From positions 2,934,981 to 2,998,980 of the forward strand of contig OY282494.1 of assembly GCA_958296385.1 (NCBI GenBank): 64,000 nucleotides of DNA, written 5' to 3'. Shown here piece after piece: positions 43,050 to 51,576 of the stretch (the first letter of the stretch is position 1; the number at the start of each line of letters is the position of its first letter). The translations under genes and the position numbers were made by a program. Source of the stretch: an uncultured Dehalococcoidia bacterium (GTDB taxonomy: Bacteria > Chloroflexota > Dehalococcoidia > Lucifugimonadales > UBA3495). A model generated the notes under the pieces. It was given only the letters and a program-made list of their open reading frames with translations, was not told the origin of the DNA and did no database searches.

Positions 43050-44168
43050 TTAAGCGGCGGTGCCAAAGTGCCAGGGGTTGTCGCCGCCGGTCGTAACGTT
43101 GTCGTCGGTATCGGCGTTGTCCACGTCCACGTTCCAGTTGGCGTAGATGCCGGTGTAATCGGTGGGCATCTGCAACTGCGCGGTGGTTCTCCCGGTTGCC
43201 CCGAGGCCGGGGTCTCTTGAGTTGAGCAGGTCTGACGTCGTACCGGAGGTTTCGGTATTCCAGTAGCTATTGGTGATGCGTTTGTTGGAATCCCATTGCC
43301 CTAGTACCAGACCGGCCCGTCGCAGGCCGGTTATCGCGCCGGTAGCGTAGCTGGAGTCGACGATAGAACTGGTATTGATTACCCCCACCAGGCCGGACGC
43401 GCCATGAAAATTGTTGTCGGATGAGCCGCCGCGGGTCGTGACCGCGGCCGTCGAATAGCTGGCGATAATGCTCGCGGTGGTTCCCCCCACCAGTCCGGCT
43501 GCGGACGAGCTCCCGCTGACCCGCCCGCTGGACCAGCTGGCGTAAACCGTAGCAGCGCTATTGCCAATCAGAATTGCGGCGCGCGCCCCGCCGGTAACGT
43601 TAGCGTCGGGCAAGCCCAGGCTGGTGACGGAGCCGGACGAGCCCATATTGGCGAACAGGGCGACGTCATTATTGCCCGGCCGGTTGATGGTCAGGTGGGA
43701 GATGGTATGGCCCTTGCCGTCGAACGCGACGTTGTACCCGCCGATGGGTTCCCAGTTGGTGTAGGCGTGGCCATCGGCGCTGGTAACGCTGCCGTCGCCG
43801 TTAGTATCAAAGTCCAGGTCGTTCAGCAGCTCGTAGCCGGAGCAGGTTCCGGGGCAGCCCATCAGCCCGGGGACGATGCCGTCGCGGTTGGGAAAAGCGG
43901 CGTTGTAAGCGACGGCTGGCAGTCCCAAAACAGGGGCGCCATCGCCATCCAAGTCATGGCGAATCGCGTCCAGCTGGGCCAGCGTCCTGATGTCAATCAG
44001 ATTATCGTTATCAATGTCATAATCGATGACACTGACACTCTGTGCCGCCACGTCGCCGGGGCCGCCAAACAGAGCCAGCCCGGCCAGCAGCAGCAAAACC
44101 GCCCCAACCCCAACCCCGGCCAGCGCAAAGCAAAAGCCGCTGCTGATACGGCGGCGGGCCGGCATCAT
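43050..44168 (-). CDS. Giant surface protein B, N-terminus with signal anchor and first module
   Basis: 372 residues. ATG 44168 (or the adjacent ATG 44165) is followed by MPARRRIS and a ~25-residue hydrophobic helix ending ...AAQS, a signal peptide or anchor for Sec export. The first D/N-rich opening (DYDIDNDNLIDIRTLAQL) and first GLUG module follow. The frame ends at ...PWHFGTAA-TAA; sister modules read G(T/A)..(E/Q)YP(I/L)LQY here, so TAA replaces what is GAA in the module near 49530. Translation resumes in the same frame with YPILQYGRDAVAIQR. A single substitution therefore truncates the ~10,150-residue protein at residue 372 unless it is a sequencing error or the codon is read through. 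Confidence 0.78.
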   Translation of the reverse strand: MMPARRRISSGFCFALAGVGVGAVLLLLAGLALFGGPGDVAAQSVSVIDYDIDNDNLIDIRTLAQLDAIRHDLDGDGAPVLGLPAVAYNAAFPNRDGIVPGLMGCPGTCSGYELLNDLDFDTNGDGSVTSADGHAYTNWEPIGGYNVAFDGKGHTISHLTINRPGNNDVALFANMGSSGSVTSLGLPDANVTGGARAAILIGNSAATVYASWSSGRVSGSSSAAGLVGGTTASIIASYSTAAVTTRGGSSDNNFHGASGLVGVINTSSIVDSSYATGAITGLRRAGLVLGQWDSNKRITNSYWNTETSGTTSDLLNSRDPGLGATGRTTAQLQMPTDYTGIYANWNVDVDNADTDDNVTTGGDNPWHFGTAA

Positions 44169-44186
44169 ACCGCGTGCCCTCGCGTG

Positions 44187-44203
44187 CCCCCCCCCCCCCC
44201 CCC
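44187..44203. repeat. 17-base homopolymer in the leader of giant gene B
   Basis: Seventeen C on the plus strand, G on the mRNA strand, 18 nt upstream of ATG 44168. Giant gene A has GGGGGAGGG at the matching place, where it serves as Shine-Dalgarno. A run of this length is prone to slippage. Confidence 0.9.
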
Positions 44204-44246
44204 TTGCGAACCTTTGTACTACGCAGTACAGCCCTACCCCAGCCGG

Positions 44247-44309
44247 CTACCATAGGAACACCATCCGGCCCAAAGCAGGCAAAGCGCAGCAGCAATTATC
44301 GCACAACAT
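44247..44309 (-). CDS. Putative 20-codon Cys-rich leader reading frame upstream of giant gene B
   Basis: ATG 44309 lies 11 nt after the -10 box, so it would be translated nearly leaderless. It encodes MLCDNCCCALPALGRMVFLW and stops with TAG. The matching leader of gene A also encodes a Cys-rich peptide ending FLW-TAG, with indels of 6 nt only. Another frame of the same DNA is also partly conserved (hydrophobic, ending SYGS) but has no start codon. Translation is unproven. Confidence 0.35.
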   Translation of the reverse strand: MLCDNCCCALPALGRMVFLW

Positions 44310-44320
44310 AACGATTGAGA

Positions 44321-44329
44321 ATTGTACCA
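44321..44329 (-). promoter_or_regulatory. Extended -10 promoter (TGGTACAAT) of giant gene B
   Basis: Minus strand 44329 to 44321, in the same place relative to the conserved leader as the TGCTATAAT box of giant gene A (56566 to 56558). It predicts a ~145-nt leader. Confidence 0.6.
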
Positions 44330-44360
44330 CAAAAGCAGCGGGCGCAAGCCAGGCCGGAGG

Positions 44361-45191
44361 TTAGCTACCCCCCCGCAACCGCCGGTTTTCCTCCTCCAAA
44401 GCCCGAACCCGTGCCTCCGCCTGTTCGGAGCGGGCCTCCGCCCGGAGGCGGGCGGTGCGCTCCTGCTCGGCGCGCGCCTCGGCCGTGTCGGCGCGGGCTT
44501 CAGCCTGTAGGAGGGCTTCCTGCTTGTCGCGGATGGTTGGGATATGCTGCCCCGTTTCCGGGTCGTACCAGCCCAACTGCCCCCGCTCCTCATCCCCCGG
44601 CACGCGCTCCCACCGCAGGTACAGGTTCAGCGCCGCGCTGTACCCCTGCAAAGACCCATCCGGCAGTTCCTCAATGGGGATGGGCTCGTACTGCCCGTCC
44701 ACCAGCCGGTCGCCGGCCAGCCTGGTGCGGTGAAACTCCCCCGTTTCGTCAAAGCGCCAGTACTCCGGAATACCCAGCGCCGCATACTCCACCCGTTTCT
44801 CCCCAACGTCCACGCGCGCCGTGCTTTCCGATGCCACCTCCAGCACAAAGTCCGGCGGCTTGCCCTGCTCCGATATTAGATAGCCCCCGGTGGCATCGTA
44901 AGCGGCCGGGTCCACGTCAAAGGCGATGAGCAAATCCGGCCGGCGCAGGCCCCTGGTGCCGGGGCGCGGCCCCTGGGCAACCCAAAGGTCAGCGGCCACC
45001 AGCGTGGTATCAGAATTGCCAAAGTAAAAGTCGAGGTAGTGGCTGCTGCCCGTTTTGTGCAGTTGTTTGAAGCTGGTCATCTCATCGGGCTCACGTTGGG
45101 GCGGCTCCGGAAACCGGAAACGGCCCGGGGCCGGTGCGGATGGTGGCAGTGGCGGCGTTTTGGTGGCGGTGATGGTTGTGGTGGTAGTCAT
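44361..45191 (-). CDS. Uma2-family (PD-(D/E)xK fold) protein with coiled-coil tail
   Basis: 276 residues from ATG 45191, which is preceded by AGAGG and the TTCAGC spacer found before all three sister genes; the upstream part of the frame has no family similarity. The Uma2 core shows RRPDLLIAFDVDP, PPDFVLEVASEST and AALGIPEYWRFDE, the restriction-endonuclease-like elements of this family (formerly DUF820). Uma2 proteins are often present in many copies; their substrate is unknown. Residues ~215-276 form a coiled coil (EARADTAEARAEQERTA and similar). It sits between the end of giant A and the leader of giant B, all on one strand. Confidence 0.82.
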   Translation of the reverse strand: MTTTTTITATKTPPLPPSAPAPGRFRFPEPPQREPDEMTSFKQLHKTGSSHYLDFYFGNSDTTLVAADLWVAQGPRPGTRGLRRPDLLIAFDVDPAAYDATGGYLISEQGKPPDFVLEVASESTARVDVGEKRVEYAALGIPEYWRFDETGEFHRTRLAGDRLVDGQYEPIPIEELPDGSLQGYSAALNLYLRWERVPGDEERGQLGWYDPETGQHIPTIRDKQEALLQAEARADTAEARAEQERTARLRAEARSEQAEARVRALEEENRRLRGGS

Positions 45192-45233
45192 GCTGAACCT
45201 CTGCGGCCAGACGGGACGGGGTGGGTGGGGCTT

Positions 45234-45239
45234 ATTATA
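45234..45239 (-). promoter_or_regulatory. -10 box (TATAAT) of the Uma2 gene
   Basis: Minus strand CCCGCTATAAT, 42 nt before ATG 45191. The same CCGCTATAAT stands before the Uma2 gene starting at 58334. Confidence 0.55.
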
Positions 45240-45362
45240 GCGGGGTTTTGCGGCTGCCATCACCCATCCCCCGCGCTCAAAATGGCATTGGGAGATTCCG
45301 GCGATTTCCGGTTTAGTCCGGCGGCAGGGGTTGGTTCGGCGACGGCGGCAGGGGATTTTTTT

Positions 45363-45403
45363 GCCCCCCGTAATTCTAAGCAACGCAAAGAATGACGGGG
45401 GGC
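45363..45403 (-). terminator. Long hairpin after giant gene A
   Basis: Arms GCCCCCCGTAATTC (45363-45376) and GAATGACGGGGGGC (45390-45403) pair at 13 of 14 positions around a 13-nt loop, beginning 20 nt after the stop codon. On the transcript it is followed by A, not U, so it is not a classical terminator; it may act as a 3' end-stabilising structure. Confidence 0.5.
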
Positions 45404-45423
45404 GCAGATGATAGCGGTTGGAA

Positions 45424-48400
45424 TCAGGCGCGGCGGCGCACCAGCAGGGCGATGCCGCCGCCGATGATGACCAGGGCGATTACGGCGATTATGCCGATTA
45501 GCAACCAGGGCGCGCCGCCGCCGGTTTGCTCAACGGCCGGCGTTCCGGCGACGGTTTGGCCTCCGGCAGCGGGCGTAGGCGCAGCCATCGCCGGCGTCAG
45601 TATTGCGATTTGGGATTGCCCGTCCACCCGCACGGTTACCTCGGCGCGGGCGTCCGGGGCTACGATGGGCAGCTGCAAGTTTTGGGTTTGGCCGGGTGGG
45701 ATGGTTAGCGTTTGGCGCTGTACGACCTCGCCGGCGATTTCCAGCGTTAGTTGGTACTCGGCGGTTACGGCGCCGGGGTTGGTTACGGGGAACTCTACCA
45801 TCAGCGCGCTGCCCGGCGGCGGGTTGTTGATGCTGAACGTAATGTCTCCGATTACTGCCGGCTGCGGAACGATGGCCGCTACCGGGGGCGGTTGCGTTGG
45901 CGGGGCGGCGGTTGGCGGCGGCGTTGTTGGGGCCACTGCCGGCGGCGCTGGCGTGGGTGTGGGTGCGGGCGCCGGTGTTGGCGTGGGTTGGGGTGCCGGC
46001 GTTGCGGTCGGCGTCGGCGTTGGGGCCGGTGTGGGCTTGGGGGCCGGCGTTGGCGCGGGCCTGGGGGCGGGCGTGCCGCCGCCGAAGCTGCCGCCGCCTC
46101 CGCCTCCGCCTCCGCCGTTGCCGGTTTCGGGGGTTCCGCCGGTGTTGCCGTTGCCGCCGTCGGTCGGGCCGCCGGTCGTCGGGCCGCCGCCGGTGGTTGC
46201 GATGGGGCGGCCGGTTATGAATGGGGAGAAGTCGGTTACGGTGCCGCAGACTTTGCCGTTTTGTACTGTGCTGGGCACGGTTTGCCAGCTGCTGCCGTCG
46301 TAGCGCATTAGCTGTGGGGCGGTGCTGCCGCCGCCCTGGGGTATTGGCAGGCAGATGCGCAGGCCGCCCGGCGGTGGCGGCACCGGATTGATGTCCACTA
46401 ATGTATCCGCGTCCAGGGTGTAGCCGCTGCGCGTGCGTGGGATGGTGGTGGTCGCTGCGCTGAACGTGATGGTTAGGTCGGCGTTCACGCCTTGCACGGT
46501 GCGGACGGTTATGCCCTCGGGGATGTCGGCCGCGCCGATTATCGTCAGCGTCTTGGTGGCGATGGTGTACTCTGCGGTGTTGCCGCGGAGTGGCGGGGCG
46601 ATTAGCACCGGGCTGGTCGTTGCGCCGCCGGCTTCCCGGAGCAGTACGGGCAGCGTGGTTACGTCGCTGGCGATGCCCAGGATGCTCGGCGTGTGCACCA
46701 GCTCGGTCGCATCGTGCGCGCCGTCGGCGTTTGCATAGGTGACGGTTACCGTCTGGGGGGCGTTGGCGGCCGTGAAATTCAGGGTTTCCGGGCTGACGGT
46801 CACGGCCGTGTTGCCGCTGGCCAGGGTGATGGCGACAACGGTCGTCGTCGCCGGCGCAGCGTCCAGTCGCACGTTGTACGTATCGGAGTTGCCCACCTGT
46901 ATGTTCAACCCGGTCTCGCTCAGGGTGATGCCCGGCACGGTGGTGTCCTGGACGGTTACGGTTAGATCCTCCGCTGCGCTGGCCTGGTAGCCGCCGGTTT
47001 CGCTGGGCGTGTGCGTTAGCGTGTCGATGGCGTTGGCAAGGTCGGCGGCGTCGGCTACCGCTTTGACGGTTACCGTTTGCGGCGCGTTCCAGGTGCTGGC
47101 GTCAAAGCTGAGGGCGGTCGGGGTTACGGTGGTTTTGGTTGCGTCGTTGCTGATCGATACGGTTACCGTGTCCGACGGCTGGTTGCTCAGCCGGACGGTG
47201 TAGGTGGCGCCGGCGGTATCGCCCTCGGTTACCGCGATGGCGGTTGGGGACAGGGTGATGGCGCCGGTGTCGTCGTCTCTAATCGTTGCGGGCAGGGATT
47301 GGCTCAGGGTGTTGTAGTTGCTGTCCGCGCTGGCGGCAACGTGGGTGATGGTGAGCCCGGTTTCGTCGGTCAGGTCGTCGTCCCCCACCGCTTTTACCGT
47401 TATCGTCGTCGTGGACGTATCCCAGTTGCTGGCGTCAAAAGTCAGCGTTTCGCTGGTGGTGAACGCGGTTGCGGCGTCGGGGCCGTCGATGGTCAGGCCG
47501 GCGGGCGCGGTTACGGTTACCATTACGGGCGCGCTGGGCGCGGTAGTCAGCCGCACGGTGTACGACTCGCCGGTGGGGTCGTCCTCATCTACGGTTAGCG
47601 AGGGTTCGGACAGCTGGATGTTGGGCGTGTCCTTGTCGATGACTTTCACGGTCAGGGTTGCGGTGATGTCGGCGTAGCCGCTGGTCATACCCGACGTTGC
47701 GTCGGCGGCGGCGTGGCCCAGGGCGACGTTTTCGTTGTCGTCGTCGCTGTCAATCTGCGTCTGGATGGTTACCGGCTGCGTCGTTGAGTAGTTCGTCGGG
47801 GTGAAAGTCAGCGTCTGGCTGCTGCCGAAAGTGCCGCCGGTTTTGTTGATTTGTACCGCATCGGTGTAGTCGATTGGGGCACTGGGGACGGTGATGGTTA
47901 CGGTTACGTCTTGCAGGGGCTGGTCGCTCAGGGCCACGTCGTAAATGACGGTGGGGGTGCCGGCCTCGTTGATGTTCAGTTCGGTAATCTCGTTGCCGCC
48001 GCTGGTCAGCTGGATGGTGGGCGTGATGGTGTCCTCAATTGCTACGGGCAGGGCTGCCGTGACGCCGGCAAAGCCGCTGCCGTCGCCGGCGGCGGTGTGC
48101 GTCAAAGTTGCCGTGCCGTCGGCCAGGTCGTCGTCGCGGGCCGCTTTGACGGTTACCGGCTGCGCCGTATTCCAGTTGGTAGTCGAGAAGTTCAGCGTTT
48201 CGTCGCTGCCGAAAACGCCGTCGCCGTCGTCAATGGTTACGTCGGTGTTGTCGCTGGCGATGGTTACGGTTACCGCCGCGTTGGGCCGGCCGCCCAGCCG
48301 CACCATGTAGGCAGCGCTGGCGCCCTCGTCAATCTCCACCTCGGCGATGGAGAAAAGGATGGTATCCCGCCCCTGCGTCAGCACGTCCAGCCCGTCGTAT

Positions 48401-51400
48401 TTCAGTACCGGGTACTGGACGTCGTAGCCGAAGTGCCAGGGGTCGTCGTTGCCGTCAGCGTCCCCGGTGCCGGCATTGCCGTCAACGTCCACGTTCCAGT
48501 TGGCGTAGATGCCGCTGCCGTAGGCGGTGGGCGTTTGCAGCCCGCTGGTAGTCTGGCCGCCGGCGCCGGTGATGCCGCTGGTGTCGGTGTCCCAATAGCT
48601 GTCGGTTACCGTGCCGCCGCTGGGGTTGCCGGCCAGCCCGCCGGCGTTGACGCCCGTGCCGCCCGTAACCGTTCCCGTCGCATACGACGCCGTGATGGTG
48701 GGCGTGCCGAGGGTAGTGAGCAGGCCGCCGGCCAGCCCGCCGAGGTATGCGCCGCCGCCGGTGCCGCCGGACACATCCCCCATCGCATAGCTGGCCGTTA
48801 CCGCGCCGCCGTTCAGCCGCCCCACCAGCCCGCCGGCGATCACAAACTGCGCCGCCGTGCTGTCGGCCGTTACCGACACGTCGGCGTAGCTGGCCCGCAC
48901 CGCGCCGCTGGCAAAGCCGGCCAGCCCGCCGAGACGCTTGAACCCGGCGGCGGCGGTACTGCCGGCAGTTACGCTGCCCGTGGCCCAGCTGGCCGTTATC
49001 GTGCCCTCGTTCTCGCCCACCAGCGCGCCGGCGTCGAGTATGCCCGCCGCTCCGGTGATGCTGGCATCAGGCAGGCCAACGCCGGAGATGACGCCGTCGC
49101 TGCCCAGCGCGTTGAACAATCCGATGTCAGCGACGGTTGCGGCGGCGTTGATGGTCAGGTTGGCGATGGTGTGGTTGTTGCCGTCAAAGGTGGACGTGTA
49201 AGTTCCGATGGGTGTCCAGTTGGCATAGGGCGCGTCGGCAACGTCATCATCGTCGTCGGTGTCAAAGTCCAGGTTGGCCGTCAATTCGTAGCCGGCGCAG
49301 GTTGCGGGGCAGTCCATCCCCCGGCTCAGGCCGGGGAAGGCGGCGGCGTATTTGGCGGCGTCCGCCCCGGTTGCTGATACCCCGTCGCCGTTCAAGTCGT
49401 AGCGGATGGCGTCCAGCTGGGCCAGCGTTGCAACGTCAATCAGGTTGTTGCCGTTGGCGTAGTTCACGGCGGTACTGCCCCGCTGCCGGTCGATGGCCAC
49501 GGCATCCCGCCCGTATTGCAGGATGGGGTATTCGCTGGCGGTGCCGAAGTACCAGGGGTCGTCGAGGCCGGAGCTGTCTCCGGTGCTGGTATCAGCGTCA
49601 ACGTCCACGTTCCAGTCGGAGTAGATGCCGCTGGTTCCGTAGGCGGTGGGCGTTTGCAATGCCGAGGTGGTTCGGCCGGAGCCGATGCCGGTCGAGATCC
49701 CGCTGGTCTGGGTGTCCCAATAGCTGATGGTTACGGTGGCGCTGGCGGGCCGGGTGGCGACCAGGCCGCCGGTGTTGGCGAGGGCGCCGGAGGTAACCGC
49801 TCCCGTAGCGTAAGACGCCGTTATGGAGCTGGAGGACGAATTACTCATCGCTCCCGCCAGGCCGCCGGTGTGGGAGGCGCTGGTGGCGCCGCCGGCTACC
49901 GCGCCGGTAGCGTAGCTGGCCGTCACCGTGCCGCCGAACAGATACCCGGCCAGGCCGCCGGCGTGAACCGTTGGGGCGGTATTGGCGGCGGTTACCGTTA
50001 CGTCGGCGTAGCTGGCGCGCACCGCGCCGGCGTTATAGCCCACCAGCCCGCCGACGGACTTAAGGGCGCTGCCCGTGCTGCTGGAAGTTACGCTGCCCGT
50101 AGCCCAGCCGGACGTTACCGTTCCGGTCGACTGCAGCGTGCCGGCCAGCGCGCCGATGGCGGTACTGTCTCTGGCCCCGGCTACGCTGGCGTTGGGCAGG
50201 CCCACGCCGGAGATGGCGCCGCTGGCCGTGCCAAACAGGCCCACGGTGGCAACGTCCGCGCCGGTGTTAACGTTCAGGTTGGAGATGATATGCCCGTTGC
50301 CCTGGAACGTGCCGCTGTACGGCGTTCCGTCGGTGCCGATGGGCGTCCAGTTGTCGTAGGGCGGGTCGGCAACGTCATCATCGCCGTCGGTGTCAAAGTC
50401 CAGGTCGGCCAGCAGCTCGTAGCCGGTGCAGGTGGCCTGGTCGGGGGTGTTGCTGTCGCTGTCGTGGTCGGTAAGCTGGCAGCCCATCCCGGCGGCGGGA
50501 TACAGATAGGCGCTGGCGTAGGCCAGGGTGCCGCTGGCGCTGTCCACCCCGCCATCGCCGTTCAGGTCGTAGCGGATGGCGTCCAGCTGCTCCAGCGTAG
50601 TGACGTCAATCAGGCCGTCGTCGTCGGCATCGTAGTCCTCCTCCGGCACGGCAATAGTTACGACGTAGTTGCGCTCTGTGCCTCTCTGGGGGGTGACGAT
50701 GACGGTTATGGTTGTGGTGGCGCCCCGCAGGATTACCTGATGGCCCGTCGTGTCCCCGTCGGCGTCGGCGGTAACGGGGCTGGCGCCGCCGGCCACCGTG
50801 CGGTAAGACGCGGTGGCGCCGCCGGCCGGCGTGGCCGCTATGGTGACCGTTGCGTTGGTGGCGCCGGGGGGCAGCGTGGCGGTGTAGGCCAGCGTTTCCG
50901 GGTCAAAGGGCGTCGTCAGCATCGCCCCGTTCAAAGTCAGCCCGGACAGGGTGCCGATGGTGGGCTGCCGGTTGAACTGCGCGGTGGTGTCCGTTGACAG
51001 GACGCCGTACTGCAACGCCGGGTACTTGTCGTCGGCGCCAAAGTCCCAGGGGTCGTCGTTGCCGGTAGTAAAGTCATCGTCGGCATCGGCGTTGTCAACG
51101 TCCACGTCCCATGCGGAGTAGATGCCGCTGCCGTAGGCGGTGGGCGTTTGCAGGTTGGCGGTGGTTTGGCCGGCGCCGGCGCTGGTGGACGGGTCAGCAT
51201 CGGCGATGCCGCTGGTGTCGGTGTCCCAATAGCTGTCGGCTATGGTGGCATCGGCGGGATTATTGCCGGCCAGCCCGCCGGCGTTGACGCTGCTTGCGGT
51301 GGAAGTAGCCGTTCCCGTTGCGTAAGACGCCGTTATGGTGGGCGTGCCGGAGGTGGGCAGCTGGCCCACCAGCCCGCCAACGTAAGAGGCGGCGCTCGTG

Positions 51401-51576
51401 CCGCCGGACACTGCGCCGGTGGCATAGCTGGCCGTAACCGTGCCGGCGCCGGTCGCTACGATGGTGCCTATACTCCCGACCAGGCCGCCGGCTCTAACCT
51501 GCGTGGCCGCGTCGCTGGCCGTTACCGACACGTCGGCGTAGCTGGCCCGCACTGTGCCATAGGAAAAACCCACCAC
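45424..51576 (-). CDS. Giant surface protein A, C-terminal segment
   Basis: 2,050 residues, continuing the frame of the gene that starts at 56420 after a 1-nt deletion near 51576. The first residues (GFSYGTVRASYADVSVTAS) complete the GLUG module broken in the upstream frame. Two further modules follow (openings DYDADDDGLID and NYANGNNLID), with one cadherin-like sandwich. Then come five Calx-beta-like repeats, the conserved domain with CLPIPQGG and FSPFITGRPI, a nine-Gly run, a Pro/Ala/Thr stalk ([14 protein letters not shown]), a CARDB-like domain and the C-terminal helix [18 protein letters not shown] ending RRRA. From the conserved domain onward it is nearly identical to protein B, so both use the same anchor. 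Confidence 0.75.
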   Translation of the reverse strand: MVGFSYGTVRASYADVSVTASDAATQVRAGGLVGSIGTIVATGAGTVTASYATGAVSGGTSAASYVGGLVGQLPTSGTPTITASYATGTATSTASSVNAGGLAGNNPADATIADSYWDTDTSGIADADPSTSAGAGQTTANLQTPTAYGSGIYSAWDVDVDNADADDDFTTGNDDPWDFGADDKYPALQYGVLSTDTTAQFNRQPTIGTLSGLTLNGAMLTTPFDPETLAYTATLPPGATNATVTIAATPAGGATASYRTVAGGASPVTADADGDTTGHQVILRGATTTITVIVTPQRGTERNYVVTIAVPEEDYDADDDGLIDVTTLEQLDAIRYDLNGDGGVDSASGTLAYASAYLYPAAGMGCQLTDHDSDSNTPDQATCTGYELLADLDFDTDGDDDVADPPYDNWTPIGTDGTPYSGTFQGNGHIISNLNVNTGADVATVGLFGTASGAISGVGLPNASVAGARDSTAIGALAGTLQSTGTVTSGWATGSVTSSSTGSALKSVGGLVGYNAGAVRASYADVTVTAANTAPTVHAGGLAGYLFGGTVTASYATGAVAGGATSASHTGGLAGAMSNSSSSSITASYATGAVTSGALANTGGLVATRPASATVTISYWDTQTSGISTGIGSGRTTSALQTPTAYGTSGIYSDWNVDVDADTSTGDSSGLDDPWYFGTASEYPILQYGRDAVAIDRQRGSTAVNYANGNNLIDVATLAQLDAIRYDLNGDGVSATGADAAKYAAAFPGLSRGMDCPATCAGYELTANLDFDTDDDDDVADAPYANWTPIGTYTSTFDGNNHTIANLTINAAATVADIGLFNALGSDGVISGVGLPDASITGAAGILDAGALVGENEGTITASWATGSVTAGSTAAAGFKRLGGLAGFASGAVRASYADVSVTADSTAAQFVIAGGLVGRLNGGAVTASYAMGDVSGGTGGGAYLGGLAGGLLTTLGTPTITASYATGTVTGGTGVNAGGLAGNPSGGTVTDSYWDTDTSGITGAGGQTTSGLQTPTAYGSGIYANWNVDVDGNAGTGDADGNDDPWHFGYDVQYPVLKYDGLDVLTQGRDTILFSIAEVEIDEGASAAYMVRLGGRPNAAVTVTIASDNTDVTIDDGDGVFGSDETLNFSTTNWNTAQPVTVKAARDDDLADGTATLTHTAAGDGSGFAGVTAALPVAIEDTITPTIQLTSGGNEITELNINEAGTPTVIYDVALSDQPLQDVTVTITVPSAPIDYTDAVQINKTGGTFGSSQTLTFTPTNYSTTQPVTIQTQIDSDDDNENVALGHAAADATSGMTSGYADITATLTVKVIDKDTPNIQLSEPSLTVDEDDPTGESYTVRLTTAPSAPVMVTVTAPAGLTIDGPDAATAFTTSETLTFDASNWDTSTTTITVKAVGDDDLTDETGLTITHVAASADSNYNTLSQSLPATIRDDDTGAITLSPTAIAVTEGDTAGATYTVRLSNQPSDTVTVSISNDATKTTVTPTALSFDASTWNAPQTVTVKAVADAADLANAIDTLTHTPSETGGYQASAAEDLTVTVQDTTVPGITLSETGLNIQVGNSDTYNVRLDAAPATTTVVAITLASGNTAVTVSPETLNFTAANAPQTVTVTYANADGAHDATELVHTPSILGIASDVTTLPVLLREAGGATTSPVLIAPPLRGNTAEYTIATKTLTIIGAADIPEGITVRTVQGVNADLTITFSAATTTIPRTRSGYTLDADTLVDINPVPPPPGGLRICLPIPQGGGSTAPQLMRYDGSSWQTVPSTVQNGKVCGTVTDFSPFITGRPIATTGGGPTTGGPTDGGNGNTGGTPETGNGGGGGGGGGSFGGGTPAPRPAPTPAPKPTPAPTPTPTATPAPQPTPTPAPAPTPTPAPPAVAPTTPPPTAAPPTQPPPVAAIVPQPAVIGDITFSINNPPPGSALMVEFPVTNPGAVTAEYQLTLEIAGEVVQRQTLTIPPGQTQNLQLPIVAPDARAEVTVRVDGQSQIAILTPAMAAPTPAAGGQTVAGTPAVEQTGGGAPWLLIGIIAVIALVIIGGGIALLVRRRA

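Noticed and set aside
43050-43052. In-frame TAA in giant gene B considered as programmed readthrough
   Set aside because: The codon differs by one base from GAA in a sister module, and no recoding structure is visible. Mutation or sequencing error is simpler.
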